From contig NC_133774.1 of assembly GCF_003597395.2 (NCBI RefSeq), forward strand, positions 45,924,346 to 45,988,345: DNA of 64,000 nucleotides, written 5' to 3'. A program made the position numbers and the translations under genes. The stretch is from Chelonoidis abingdonii (lineage: Eukaryota > Chordata > Testudines > Testudinidae). Below are positions 10,660-22,354 of the stretch, one piece after another. Position 1 is the first letter of the stretch. Each line of letters opens with the position of its first letter. The notes beneath the pieces are model-generated. The model was not told the DNA's origin and made no database searches. It saw only the letters and a list, made by a program, of their open reading frames with translations.

Positions 10660-11699
10660 GTCAGCTACTGGGCTGACTCAGGACAAAGAATGTTGGAGAA
10701 TTAACTTAGAGTCAAAAATTGTAGAATTCTAGTATTCCTGAGCAAATCAACATTTACTAGTATTGGTAGAAGAAGAAAAAAGATACATCTTCTGTCTGAG
10801 TTAGAACTCTTAAGATTACTGAATATGTAGTTTAATTAGAAAACAAACTGTGTTTAGTGACAGTTAAGGTGGTAGCAGGACAAACCCTCACCTGTGGAAA
10901 ACCTTAAAAGCACAGAAACAAGACATTAAGGGCAAAGCTTCCTGCATTGATTTCCACATTCATATTATCTCCAACAATAATGCACTCCATAATTACTCCC
11001 ACTCACCTTTTACTTACATCAGTTGTAGACACCCAAAAGGAATAGGTACCCCAGCTTCATCAAACTTGTACCCTGATGCAAACCCTTGTGACCTCATGCT
11101 TTTCTATCATTGATCAGCATAGCTGATTGTTGCACATTCAGTGCATGTGGGATATTGTTTTGTCTTAACATTTTTGATATCCTGATCTTTTATACAGTTT
11201 TGATGTACCATGGTAGATAATTATGCAGAGACAAGGAAAATGAGAGCAGCACCTGCCTGGGAATCACAGAAAAACTGTACTGTTGAAGCTGCTCCTGACC
11301 GTGCCAAATCTCCTGCAGGATCTCTGAGGATGTGATGTTAGACAAAAAATTGAGGTACATTTTCTCTCCATTTAAAAGTGAACGGAATTACACACACAAA
11401 ACACAGTCCTCCATGATGAACTAGTAATGGCATGGCCTTTCAGCAGGAGCAAACTTCCATGAACAGAGGAGTCTGTCATCATTCTCCAAAACATAGCCTC
11501 TCATTGGCTTTTGAAAATGGATACAGCCAGGACTGGCTGCAGCAGCAAAAAATGCAAGTATGCTACCAGTTCTGCCTTTTGCACTCTTCTTTTGGGACCC
11601 AGTCTCTTCCTGTGTGAAGCATACGTTCTCAGCATTCAAAAATGCCTATGCTGGATAACTCCAAGTATGACAGCCAATTGTGACATTAGCTAGGGTACA
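10660..11699. other. Unassigned intergenic sequence
   Basis: No gene or well-recognised repeat is seen. The overlapping frames near 11421-11693 on both strands lack domains. Confidence 0.35.
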
Positions 11700-12913
11700 A
11701 TCTGGATTGATGGACAGCTGTGTCCTCTCAATTCTTCCAACCTGGGGTGCTATTTACTCTGTTTGCTGTGAAAGCAACCACTTCTAGCCTGCTCTCACAC
11801 AGTTCCAGCTATGTGGGATGAGTGCCTGCCACTCAGGAATTGCATTGCAGGCCAACACCAGCAAACTCCCAGTCCCAGTCTTTCTCCCCAGCAATGTGCA
11901 TTTTGTACTACCCAGCACCCTCCTGGACAATACAAGCTCAGATAAAGTCCATCATATATTAGGGTTTGTGGATATCATTATCCCAAATGGAGTTTTCCCA
12001 AACTCTTCAATCCAAACACACTGATTTAGATAAAACAGCAAAACCAATGTATTAACTACAAAAAGATAGAGTTTAAGTGACTACAAGTAATGATGCATGT
12101 GTTAAAATTGGTTACAAAGAAGTAAAAGATGAAGTGACATCCTTGCTTTGTATTCACTTAGCTTAAGTTACAAGTATCAGAAGGGTAGCCGTGTTAGTCT
12201 GGATCTGTAAAAGCACCAAAGAGTCCTGTGGCACCTTATAGACTAACAGATGTACTGGAGCATGAGCTTTCATGGGTGAATACCCACTTCATCAGATGCA
12301 TGTGAGAGACAAAGCAAAGGTCTCTCTCACCAGTGTTCCAGCAATCTTACTGGCTGAACCTCTTTTAATCAGGATCTCTTCCCCCTTCCCTCTGTCCAGT
12401 GCTGCTTCCTTTGTTCTTCAGGGGTTGATGCTGCCATGGGTAGAGAGCAAGGGAGAGATGACTTGGGGCACCTGCCCTTGTCTCTTATAGCCCTTTCTAT
12501 TGCACAAGAATCATCTATAGTTGATGTTCCGGAGACAGAAAGTCAGTATGGTCAGGGACCGTAAGCTGCTGCTTTGTCAAAATGTAAATCTTTTGCCCAC
12601 ACCCTCTCTCTTGCTAAAGAGTGACCCCTTGATCAGGTGATGGTCCCTTTGATCCTGTTGACACCTAGCTGAGGTATGGTCTAGCCTTTCATCTCTGGAG
12701 AACTTGTTTGTGATTGCCCTCCAGAACATGTTGGAACATGTCTCAGTAATAATCACAGTGGAATCTTATATCTTTACATACAATGTTACCACTCAGATTT
12801 ACCAGGACAATAATGATCAGCAAATCATGAGTTTTCAAATGCTACATTACACTTTGTACAAAATTTAATATAGTCTTGTAAAAGGGATGAACATAGAGAT
12901 ACAGACTGTTACA
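11700..12913 (-). mobile_element. Antisense LTR-like retroelement fragment, interrupted by a PLE
   Basis: Read on the minus strand from 12913, the sequence begins TGTAACAGTCTG, an LTR-style TG start, and continues through blocks I recognise as a common turtle LTR (for example ttgctgatcattattgtcct and aagatataagattccactg). A possible TATA-like ctataagagacaagg lies near 12480. The PLE at 12175-12303 interrupts it. The far boundary is uncertain. Only LTR-like sequence is recognised; no gag, pol or env remnant was seen. Family (endogenous retrovirus or other LTR class) is not resolved. Confidence 0.4.
12175..12303 (-). mobile_element. Penelope-like element terminal fragment (copy F)
   Basis: This complete terminal segment starts at agaagggtagccgtgttagt and passes through aaagagtcctgtggcacctt and agcatgagctttcatgggtg to the hairpin ending in ttcatcagatgcatg. 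On the minus strand the hammerhead-like core is fully present: CUGAUGA, GUGGGU-AUUC-ACCCAU (one G-U pair) and GAAA. It is the best-preserved terminal copy with copy A. Confidence 0.75.
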
Positions 12914-13045
12914 CCCATTCTTGGCCAATGGTGGGAATTGAACTGGTGACTTCCAGAGGTTTTTAAAAAAAAAAAAAAAAAAGTATGCTCCTTAACTGCT
13001 TGAGCATGGCTCTCACCTTGAGAGCCATCACACATAGGCATCAAC
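12914..13045 (-). repeat. tRNA-like sequence split by an A-tract
   Basis: On the minus strand there is a B-box-like ccagttcaattcc (12933-12946) and, upstream, tgctcaagcagttaaggagc (about 12987-13006), which resembles a tRNA D-arm and anticodon stem. Eighteen consecutive A residues on the + strand (12965-12982) sit between the halves. It could be a degenerate tRNA-derived SINE head with an expanded homopolymer. Not a functional tRNA. Confidence 0.4.
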
Positions 13046-13402
13046 TCCATGGGTGGTCTGAAGCTGGAGCACCCACAGGGGAAAAAATAATGGGTGCTGT
13101 ACTCCTCACCATCCCACTCCCAGTTCCTCTTGCATGGTTCAGTGCCTCTCCCTCCTTCCCTGTGCCTCCCACCTGCTATGATCAGCTGTTTCCTGGTGTA
13201 CAGGAGTTTGGGGGGGAGCAAGGATGGGGTGCACTTGGGGGAGGGAGCAGAACTGGGCAAGAAGAGGCAAGGCAGCGCCTTGGGGGAAGAGGTGGCCTTG
13301 GGTATGGGATATAGCCAGGGATCGAGCACCCACCAGCACTTTGGAAAGTTGGCACATGTGGTGTCTCAGATGTATAGCCTGTTTGGCTTGGACACAGAGC
13401 AT

Positions 13403-13975
13403 AGGTATGCACTGCATCTGGGAGTAAGCCTCCCAGCCCAGGTCACAGCTTCACGCTAGCATACTAAAAATAGCTGTGGAGACATTACAGCAAGGCTCTG
13501 AGGCTTTGTGTCAGAGACTGAGCACCAGCTTGTGTTGCAATGTCAAAGCACTGACTATACAGCTATTTTTAGCATGCTAGCGCAAGCCCCACTAGCAGGG
13601 CTGGCTTTAGGAAGTGCGGGGCCCCGGCAGGGATGACTTAAAAAAAACACGTGGGGCTTGTACTCACCGGGCGGTGCTCCAAGTCTTCGGCGGCACTTCA
13701 GTGGTGGGTCGTCCACTCGCTCCAGGTCTTCGGCTGCACTGAAGGACCCACCACTGAAGTGCCGCCGAAGACCCAGAGTGCCACCAGGTGTGTAAAAATT
13801 AAAAAGGTGCCTCTAGCCAGGGAAGGGATTCTCACCGGGCATGGGGCCCTCTTAGGTGTGGGGCCCGATTCAGGGGAATTGGTGGAATAGGCCTAAAGCC
13901 GGCCCTGCCCAGTAGCTCAAATCTGTGGATCTAGGCTAGGAGGCATGCTCCCACATGCAGCGTAGATATACTCAG
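13403..13975. mobile_element. Inverted-repeat MITE, split by a nested hAT element
   Basis: An outer element with long inverted arms: 13403-13480 (gcactgcatctgggag, gctagcatactaaaaatagctgt) is mirrored by acagctatttttagcatgct (13559-13578) and, beyond the nested element, by gggaggcatgctcccacatg and cagcgtagat (about 13940-13971). The right arm is separated into two pieces by the 13596-13907 insertion, giving the relative age of the two. Confidence 0.55.
13596..13907. mobile_element. hAT-type MITE with 8-bp target duplication
   Basis: The ends are cagggctggctttagg and cctaaagccggccctg, inverted repeats with one mismatch over 16 bases. Flanking octamers are cccactag (13588-13595) and cccagtag (13908-13915), 7 of 8 identical, the hAT target-site length. 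The interior holds a strong GC-rich hairpin: gtcttcggcggcacttcagt (13683 on) is mirrored by actgaagtgccgccgaagac (about 13754-13773). No transposase. Confidence 0.8.
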
Positions 13976-14193
13976 AAAGGACATAGTGTGTGTGTTTATG
14001 TTGTTTCTCTGAACTGTCTAGGAGAGGGCTGGATGTTGCAGGGCAAGTGGTTTGGAGAAAATTTGGGCACACGTTGGAGTCACTTTACAAGTAGTAACTA
14101 AGGCTGGTGGAAGCCAGAGTGGGACATGAGGCTGTAGAGAGGCCACTGGGATCAGAGTTTGTGAACCAAGGCTGTCTAGCACACAGACAGGGT

Positions 14194-14404
14194 CAGGGCC
14201 GGTTCTAGGCACCAGCCCAGCAAGCAGCTGCTTGGGGCGGCACATTCAGGTCTTTGGCGGTGGGTCCCTCACTCCCTCTTGGAGCGAAGGACCAGCTGCT
14301 GAATTGCTGCTGAAGAGTGAAGCAGCAGCAGTAGAGCTGCAGATCGCGATCACGGCTTTTTCTTTTTGCTGCTTGGGGCGGCAAAAACCCTGGAGCTGGC
14401 CCTG
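14194..14404. mobile_element. hAT-type MITE with 8-bp target duplication
   Basis: Left end cagggccggttctaggc, right end ccctggagctggccctg; target duplications gacagggt (14186-14193) and gacagagt (14405-14412) differ at one base. The repeated internal motif gcttggggcggca (14231, 14371) marks near-symmetric subterminal regions. The terminal CAGGGCC is shared with the elements at 13596 and 53810. Confidence 0.8.
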
Positions 14405-14412
14405 GACAGAGT

Positions 14413-17010
14413 GCAACTTGTATGCTGGTTGTGGGTGGCACAGGGTGGGAGTTACAACAGCAAAGCATTGTGAGGCACCCAGGGTTAGATGGTAGGCAGT
14501 GACACAACCCCTCACTGCTTTGGATTGTACCCAGAACATGTCATTCATAAAAACTATGAAGCTTAATATTTTTCATTACCTTCCAAAACTTGCACACTGT
14601 TGTCCAAAAGTTCTTTGCGAGTCAGTTTGTCCACTCTGGATGTACCCAAAAGAATCAAGCATGATAACCAAAGGCTTAATGTCTTTTTTACTAAGATTTG
14701 CTTTAGTAGATCTCTCTTCTTTGCAACATTTCTTCAGGCCATAAAGAATATCCCCACGACTCCTAGCAAAAAGAAGAATGACTGCAGAACCAGCAAAGAT
14801 TGATCTATCAATGGAACTATCACCAACATCTTCTGAAATGATAGATGGGGAAAAAGCCTGCTTTCATGAGCACTGCAATTAACAAAGTTTAAACATGAAT
14901 GGCCACCAGCTTGCTCTGCCCCCCTTACCACGTTTCCCACAAGTTCAGGGACTGTAATATTTCCTAGCCCTTCTGTTGGGATATGGGTAAGTGAATCTGG
15001 CCCTATATATTTACAAGTTTGTTTGTTTTAATGGGAAGAGTTTGCCTGTGACCTCTTACTTAGTCTTTGACACTTAGCCATTTTTCCATTGCTTGGAAAA
15101 TCTGTAGCTATATACTCTTTATTTGGACTCTTTTCTGCCATTTTCTTTCCTATGCAGAAACAGCAGGGAGCCCTACTGTTTCCTGTCACAGCTCTCTGAT
15201 ATTTTTCTCAACTCAAAACCTTTCTCTTCCTCATGGCAAAATTGCCTCAGGGGGATAGTCTGATATTTTCCCAATTAATCCCTTGCCTCAAGGGCAGGGT
15301 CTCAGGAACCCTATATACTAACAGTACTAAGAACTGACAGTATAAATCCATCTGCCATAGAACCTTCTGATTTCAATATTCCATTCCTTCAACCTTTAAG
15401 GGACCATTACACAATGTTATACAGATGTGCACATTAATATGGAATATTCCTGTTTTTGCTACTACATTAAGACCATACCATCAAAAAGAGATCTCTATTC
15501 ACTTTGATTTTATTCTGCTAATAATGAATCACCTTTCCTTTGGTGATTTTTTCAGGCTGTACTGCAGGGACCATTACAGGACTTCATTCAGTTGCCTGGG
15601 AATGGCTGGCATGACCAGCCTGAGTCTGCATCCCACAGGCAGAAATTGAAAGAAGGTTAATTAATAACTTGAAACATCATGGCAATCATGGAACTAACAG
15701 AAGAACTGGGAAGCCTGTGATATCCCTTCCCTCTCCAGCCTAGCCATCCCTGTTCGTCCGCTGGCCCTGCCACACCCATTCTCACAGGCACATCTTTCCC
15801 ACCTACCAGCAACTGGTCCAGCTGTCTTCTTCTGCCTGCTTATTAGTCTGTCCTATCATCTAAAAGTTCCATTGTCTCCATACCCCCTAGTCTCACTAAT
15901 CAACCAGTCTCCCTAGTAAAGCTTATATCTTCCACCTCAGATCTCTGCCTTCTCACAATTTTTTAAAGCAAAGATGTCATCCCCCATGCTTGTGTAACTC
16001 ACATACTTATACTTCAGAATTATTATTTGATTACATTTTATAAGTCCGAAGAAATGGAGAGAAGCAGTGGGGAGGAGACATGGGTTTTAGTTGAATCATC
16101 TGTGTCTGTGCATTTGTGCAGAGATCAGGTCATGGCAACTTAGGCTCAGAGACATCTAGAGGATAAAGATTTGTGATAGTTACTAGATATGCTCAATAGC
16201 TCTTTGTAAAGCTGTACAAAAAATTTTCATTAAAGGCAAGCAGTCTGTCAGGTCCACACATTAACCTCTGACTCAGTTCTCAGAGGGTGAAGTGGGAAAT
16301 GTTGTTATAAATATGAAGTAGGAGAGAGCCTTAGAGAATCAATGGCTGATCAATGCATAGCTAAGAGATCTGTCTGTTATGAAGGCTGCATCTCAATACC
16401 TGTACGATTTTGGGTACAGAGTCTCTGCTTTGCTAGAAAATGGAGACGGTCAACTATTAGTTCTGGCATTGGAATTAGCTGCTGGCTGCTAGGCTCTTAG
16501 GACTGTTGTTTTGCTGAAGATATTCTGAAGTATTTGGATGGGACCTTAGAGGCTTCTATTCTCCTTAGGCTCTGAAGAATCCAGGTGACACACACATACA
16601 TTTTGAGGCCATGTTATAGGGACTGAGAAATGCTTTCTGTGAAAATGTCTCTGTGTGTACCAAAATATAAAATTATATATGGTCTTTTTGAACCTTGCAC
16701 AAGTATATGTAACTGCAACAACTGGGGAAGTCTGTACAGTACAAAGAACCCCAATAACTTTACTGCCAAATAGTCTTGTTTAAGGGGTTATTCAGAAGTA
16801 TTCCAAATACTGTTTGCAAAGATTTGTGTATGTGTTAAATGTTTGTTCACTAAGAAATTGCATAGTATGCTCTATTTGAAGCTGATTGACAGCTGTTGTA
16901 AACACCTATATTCAGAGTTTTGAATACTATAGCTCTGAGTTTTAACTCCATGTTATATGTTCTGAAGTCTTGAAAATGCCAAACCCTGGCTTGTGCTTCA
17001 GTACAGAGGC
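14413..17010. other. Unassigned intergenic sequence
   Basis: AT-rich with no recognised gene or repeat. Open frames at 14499-14803, 14734-14940, 15067-15258 and 15425-15649 have no domain signature. Confidence 0.35.
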
Positions 17011-17460
17011 TGTGACAGAGTGTGAGTAACCTCAGGCTGACTATTTACACTTTGCAAGCTTCCCTATGTGGGCCAAATTGAGGAGATAATTGGTTAAGGA
17101 CTGGATGAGTAAACAACTAACAAGGTGATTCAGCTTGTCAGCTGGGGACAGTTCAAAGAGAGAGAGGAAGAAATAGGAGAGGAGGAAGAAATCTGGAAGG
17201 AGGGGCTAGAGAAGTCCGGGATCTCATTGTAATCTCTAATTCTCTTTTTCCTTGTGTGTGGGGAGAAGGTAAAAGCCTTATGTTATAGGGAACAAGCATA
17301 TGTATAGCATATTGTCAATAAAGCATGTGGTGTTGAACCCTGCAGGAGTTTGTGAGGACTGTTTGCAGTAAGGAATCCATGGTGAGGGAATACTGCCTTT
17401 GTGATAGAGGCAAACTGAGATGCAGGAAAAAGGGGAGTATAATATTATCTCAACAGTTAG
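17011..17460 (+). repeat. Possible LTR-like repeat
   Basis: The block starts tgtgacagagtgtgagtaac and contains an AATAAAG polyadenylation-like signal (17319) followed by gaaccctgcaggagtttgtg. The arrangement suggests an LTR or the 3' end of a retroelement, but no paired end or duplication was found. Confidence 0.3.
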
Positions 17461-17661
17461 TAATTGAGCCAGATATCTACGTTTAGGAAGTAGAGAAAGT
17501 GGAGAGGCCTTGCACCTATGTAAGGGGGCTGTTGGCTCCTTACTTAAACTTGGTGATATATATTTTTGGTTGTCCCTCTTCCACTACTAGGAGAAAGGGG
17601 AAGGGCCACAGAGAAGTTGGGATCCTGAAACTGACACTTTCCAGGGCCAAGTGGGAGAGGG

Positions 17662-17958
17662 CAATGTTACCAACTCATGATTTTGTCATGAGTCTCGTGA
17701 TGATTATTTTCCTTAACGCCCCAGCTCCTGGAGTCAAGTGGATATGTGATGATTTCAGCCTTCATTCTTAAAGAAAAAGTAAGTTTCTAGCCCTTGTGGC
17801 TGTGAAGAAAGCTTCAAAATGTGGCCCCAGTACACACCCTAAAGGCTGAAAAAGGAGAAAGCAAATAAAAAGAACGCCAAATCTGTTATTGTTACAGAAT
17901 CTCATGATTTGTGGTGAGCCTGACTCATGATTTTTGAATATTTGAGGTGGGCAATACT
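17662..17958. mobile_element. Short inverted-repeat DNA transposon
   Basis: Left end caatgttaccaactcatgat and right end tttgaggtgggcaatact are imperfect inverted repeats (shared core agtnttgccnacctc). The flanks share gagagg on both sides (17655-17660 and 17959-17964), compatible with a decayed target duplication. The interior repeats ctcatgatttt in mirrored positions. Recognised as a common turtle MITE. Confidence 0.6.
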
Positions 17959-17964
17959 GAGAGG

Positions 17965-18965
17965 ACAATGCTCCAAGTCAGCCTGATTGACATACAAGGT
18001 AGGCCAAGAAGGGAGTCAAAAGCCCAGTGGCCCATTTTTCCTGAGCCGCAATCGGAGCTGGGTGGGGGAGAGAACTGTAGCCCAGGGACAGAGAAGGCAG
18101 GGCTGAGCTGAAGGCAGAGCAGCCGCCAGAACCAGAGGGGCCAAAGGAACAGCCCAGAAGGTAGAGTCAGGCTGTAGGCAAAGCAGCAGTAACACTGAGC
18201 CAGAGGAGGCAGAGCTGGGCTGGAGCCAGGAGCAGTGAAGACCTGCCACACTGACAGTATGCTAGAGATGAACTGCAGGGCCAGAGTCGGGATAGTGGAT
18301 GCCTGCCATGCTATGAGTACACTGAAGCTGAGAATGATGAACCATTGAGGAGAGCGAGGTGGGGACACTGGGCAGTGAGGGCTCAGTGGAGGGAGATATT
18401 GCCATGCAAGAGGACCTTGAAAGCTGGACTGGGGGAGGGGAGGGTGAACCCGATGAGAGGGCTGATGCTTGGAAAGAGGGTCCTGTCACCTATGGCCTGA
18501 GGGCATGTAGCTGCCATCAGCGCAGGTGTCTGACCCACAGTATCATTGCAGTGCATCCAGGTCCTGGGAGGGAGGCCTGGGACATGTGAGGAATAGACTG
18601 TGAACTTTTCAAGTTGCAGAGACTACTGTTAATGGTGTTCCCCCTGCCCATAGGGAAGGGTCCTTTGTTCTTTTGATCTTTTCAATTTTCCCCTTACATT
18701 TCTTACAGTTGCTGTTTAATAAATTGTATTTGGTTTAAACTTAATGTAGTGATCAGTGGGTCAGGAAAGTGGCTAGTGTGGGGAGAGTACCCCAGAATGA
18801 TGACACCCTAGCCTTTGGCCTAAGTGACCACGACAAGACTGGGGGTTAAGCCTCTGAGGAATCCTAGACCTAGCCTTATTGGGGTTACAAGGACTACTGC
18901 ATTGGAGAATGCAGGAGGAGTTCTCAAGGTCAGGCAGGCATCTGAGTTTGGAGTGAGGACTCAGA
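17965..18965 (+). repeat. LTR-like or retroelement repeat
   Basis: The recognisable part is at 18470-18960: tgtctgacccacagtatcat, ctgtttaataaattgtattt (AATAAA at 18718) and agtgaccacgacaagactgg. These are blocks of a high-copy turtle retroelement repeat. The preceding 500 bp is purine-rich and may belong to the same copy. No protein domain is recognised; the open frames on both strands at 17925-18589 are compositional. Confidence 0.4.
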
Positions 18966-21740
18966 TTCTTTCACTATCCTATTCTACCAGGGTGATACAG
19001 AAGCTGGGAAAGTTCCCCACTGTAGTGGGACCATTCCCCTACTTACACCTACACTGTAAACTGGCCAGCTTAATGGAAAGTTCAAAGACAAAAGCAGATG
19101 TATGCTGGCAAACAGAAGGGAGAAGTGTCTGTATTCCTAACCAGTTCAACACACACCCTACTGTTCTCTTATATGGACCAGCTGGGATAGTTGCATCTCC
19201 TCTTCTTTCCTTAACTGACCCCATTCTCTGCAGTTGATGCCTTTCACTAAATCAACTCTCTCTAGCTACAATTTGTAACAATATTCTCCCATAAGCTGCC
19301 TATTATTTGCAAGGTGCTGTTACCTTGTCTTCCCTCTGTTTTCAAGTTTAAACTTTTTTTTTTTGGTTTTTGTCTGTTAGAAATATTTGAACCCACTTCC
19401 CTTTCTTTCTATTGTATTCCAGGGGAAAAGAATACCCATCCCAGACTTCTTACACCAGTAGCTAAGGAGCCAGCCCTCCCTAGGCAGACATCCTCTCTAG
19501 CACTGCCGTTTCTCAACTGTGCCAGAACATCCTGGTCTGTCTCCCTGCGTGATTCAACTCTTGTTGTTATTTTACAAGCAAATGAGCAGCACATATGAGA
19601 GCACCATATAAACGTCTTTCATGGCATACCCCAATTGCATTCCCATTATAGTTTAAGTACAGTTATTCATCTGCACAAGACAGGGATCAGGTCCTCATAG
19701 TTTTGTTTTCGCTTGTACACTAAGACATAAGAATGTAAGGAATATGTTGTCCTTATCAGCAGTGCCATCAATTATTGGAGGAGAGACCTGAGAGGCTTGC
19801 ATTTATCTGGCCAGATAAAGAGCCTTTCAGGTTACCTTCACAATGCATTTATTTGTAATTTGTAAATTCACAGATGTATTCTGTGAACTTTCTTAGGTGG
19901 TTTTTAATTTTTTTTAAACATTTCAGTGCAAGTATTTTCAAGTACTTCTTTATTTTCTCATTATTGAGCAGAACCAAGTAAGATCTCTGTACTCTCTCCT
20001 TTACTTCCAACCTATTAAGGTCTCAATCTTGCAGGAATGTAGATACAGATTGTGGAAGTGCACTTCTGAGCTGTGGATGGGACTGCTCAGCATGGTGCTT
20101 TATTCATGACACAATAAGGTTAAGTAAACTGAGGGGAGTGGGCACTGCTGGCTGTTGAGCTGGCAAGAACACTGTGCCTAGTATTTATTAAATAATAAAT
20201 CTGTTCCCTCAGTGTCCATTTCCCCATACTGGGTCACTTCTGTGGCAAGACTAACCTGTTTACTCTGTTGTTCCTGCCCTTTCACATATGTAGATGTTAT
20301 TTTTTGAGCTATGACCTTATTGTCCTTGCAGGGAACTGATTGCTGGAGAAGACACTGGGTGTATGTTCCTTTATTTTTATGGAAAATGTTGTAGTAGATC
20401 AGTCCTTTATGTAAAGGGAGCTCAAAAGGTTTAGCGACAGGTGCCTTACAAATGTATACAATAAAATAATGAAAATGTGCATTTTATCTCTTCCCTGTAT
20501 AGAATGTAATCAGTTATCAAATATTTGAATTACTTTTGGATTAAAAATGCAAATGTGGAAAATAATAGTATCCTAGCGTACAATTAAATAACCTTCTTGT
20601 GAGATGCAGGTGGGGAAGAATATAGGTTTGTTTGGTTTTTTTTTCCTATGCATGTTTGAAAAACCTTGACAACTGTTATCATAGGTCATTTTCTTGAACC
20701 ACCTGGAATTGGCTAGCTAGACCATATCCCAGATGTTCAATTATTATCCTTCTGTTTAGGACAGCAAAGAGTCAATGATTTAGAAAAATTAGAAGAAGGA
20801 ATGAGAATTTTATTTGCCTGCTTTTGAAGATGAGGTAATAAAATATACTATTCTCTCACAAAATAACTAAGACCCCTCAACTCTACGATGAGTAGTGGAC
20901 TACTCATGGCAGTAAAGTTAAGTGTGTGTAACTATGTGCAGGACCAGGGCCTAACCAGCAGTTGGAGAGGATAAGTGACCATGCAGTCCGTCTACCTCTC
21001 ATCGCTATTGGTTGAGGACAAAAAAGAATTAGTTGAGGTAAAACTTGGATTATACTATCTGGTTTGGAGGAAACATCATCACTTTTCCCTCTTGTGATTT
21101 GATATGGATTTTAAATGGGATTAATTTAATGTTTACCAAAAAAAAACCCTACCACAATTTAAAGTATGTATAATTGCACCATAAATATTGCAAACTAAAA
21201 GGAGCAGGCAGAAAGTTCTAAGCAAGATGTTTCAAGCGGAGTTCCTTCATAAACATGCTTTTTCCCTACACAACAGGATTAGTCTTTAAGACCTCACACA
21301 GACCGCTAACTGCTTTCTTGAGAGCATGTTTTGTATAGACTATAAAAAAATATGGAGGTTCAGGGATTGTATCAGCAGATGTTGAGGGATGAATTGGAGC
21401 TGGATGAAAAGCAAATCAGGAAATATTCTGAAAAGTTCCTTATCCAAGGAACAGACTGAATCCCCAATTCTTTGTCTGACAAGAAAATAGGGTTGTCCCC
21501 TATTGGAACCATTATGGAAATACCAGCTGTGGCTCAATAGTTACAGTTAAGTTTATTTTTGCACTTAAAGCAGAGATTCAATGTCTGTAGTATGTATAAA
21601 AATACAGTTAACCTCCCCAAAATCACAGCACTTTGAGTACAGAATATGTGTTTTGAGCAGTGACAAATAAATCTGCTAATTTGTTTAGGATTGATGTTAA
21701 TTTTAAAAGGGGGTCTTTAAGAAATTTAACATAAAAATGT
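18966..21740. other. Unassigned intergenic sequence
   Basis: No gene or confident repeat. A 9-T run occurs near 19350. Frames at 18824-19237 and 19314-19598 carry no recognised domain. Confidence 0.35.
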
Positions 21741-21839
21741 AGGGCTGGAAGGGACCTCAAGAAGTAATCGTGTTCAGTCCTTGGTACTGAGGCAATACCA
21801 AGTAAATCTAAATTATTTCTGATAGGTGTTTGTCTAACC

Positions 21840-22113
21840 CAGGGGTTGGCAACCTTTCAGAAGTGGTGTGCCGAGTCTTCATTTATTCAGTCTCATTTAA
21901 GGTTTTGCGTGCCAATAATACATTTTTAAAAGGTCTCTTTCTATAAGTCTTTAATATATAACTAAACTATTGTTGTATGTAAAGTAAATAAGGTTTTTAA
22001 AATGTTTAAGAAGCTTCATTTAAAATTAAATTAAAATGCAGAGCCCCCCAGACCAGTGGCCAGAACCTGGGCAGTGTGAGTGCCACTGAAAATCAGCTTG
22101 TTGCCTACCCCTG
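21840..22113. mobile_element. hAT-type MITE with perfect 8-bp target duplication
   Basis: Left end caggggttggcaaccttt, right end gttgcctacccctg. Flanking octamers gtctaacc (21832-21839) and gtctaacc (22114-22121) are identical. It sits inside the CR1 copy and splits the CR1 tail. A sister copy with more than 85% apparent identity lies at 61438-61748; this copy lacks about 37 bp near the right end (the cgtgccaccttcggcacatg region). Confidence 0.88.
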
Positions 22114-22153
22114 GTCTAACCTGTCTGTAAAAACCTCCAATAATGGTGTAGGA

Positions 22154-22354
22154 CAGTGATTCTCAGACTTTTGTCTGGCAAACCCTTTCACATAGTAAGT
22201 CTCTGAGTGCGACTCCCCTTATAAATTAAAAACACTTTTAAAATAAATGCTGGATGCAAAGTGGGGTCTGGGGTGGGGGTTGACAGCTCATGACCCCCCA
22301 TGTAGTACTTTGTGACCCCCTGAGGGGTCCTGACCCCCAGTTTGAGAACCCCAG
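22154..22354. mobile_element. hAT-type MITE with near-perfect target duplication
   Basis: Left end cagtgattctcagact, right end agtttgagaaccccag. Flanking octamers gtgtagga (22146-22153) and gtgtaggg (22355-22362) differ at one base. It is the second hAT insertion within the CR1 tail, only 40 bp from the first. Confidence 0.7.

Noticed and set aside
12865..13459. Overlapping frames of 76-154 codons on both strands
   Set aside because: They cross the LTR-like end, the A-tract and the tRNA-like sequence, and have no recognisable protein motif.
14205..14548. Two 100-codon minus-strand frames and one + strand frame
   Set aside because: They lie on and across a hAT MITE with verified target duplications.
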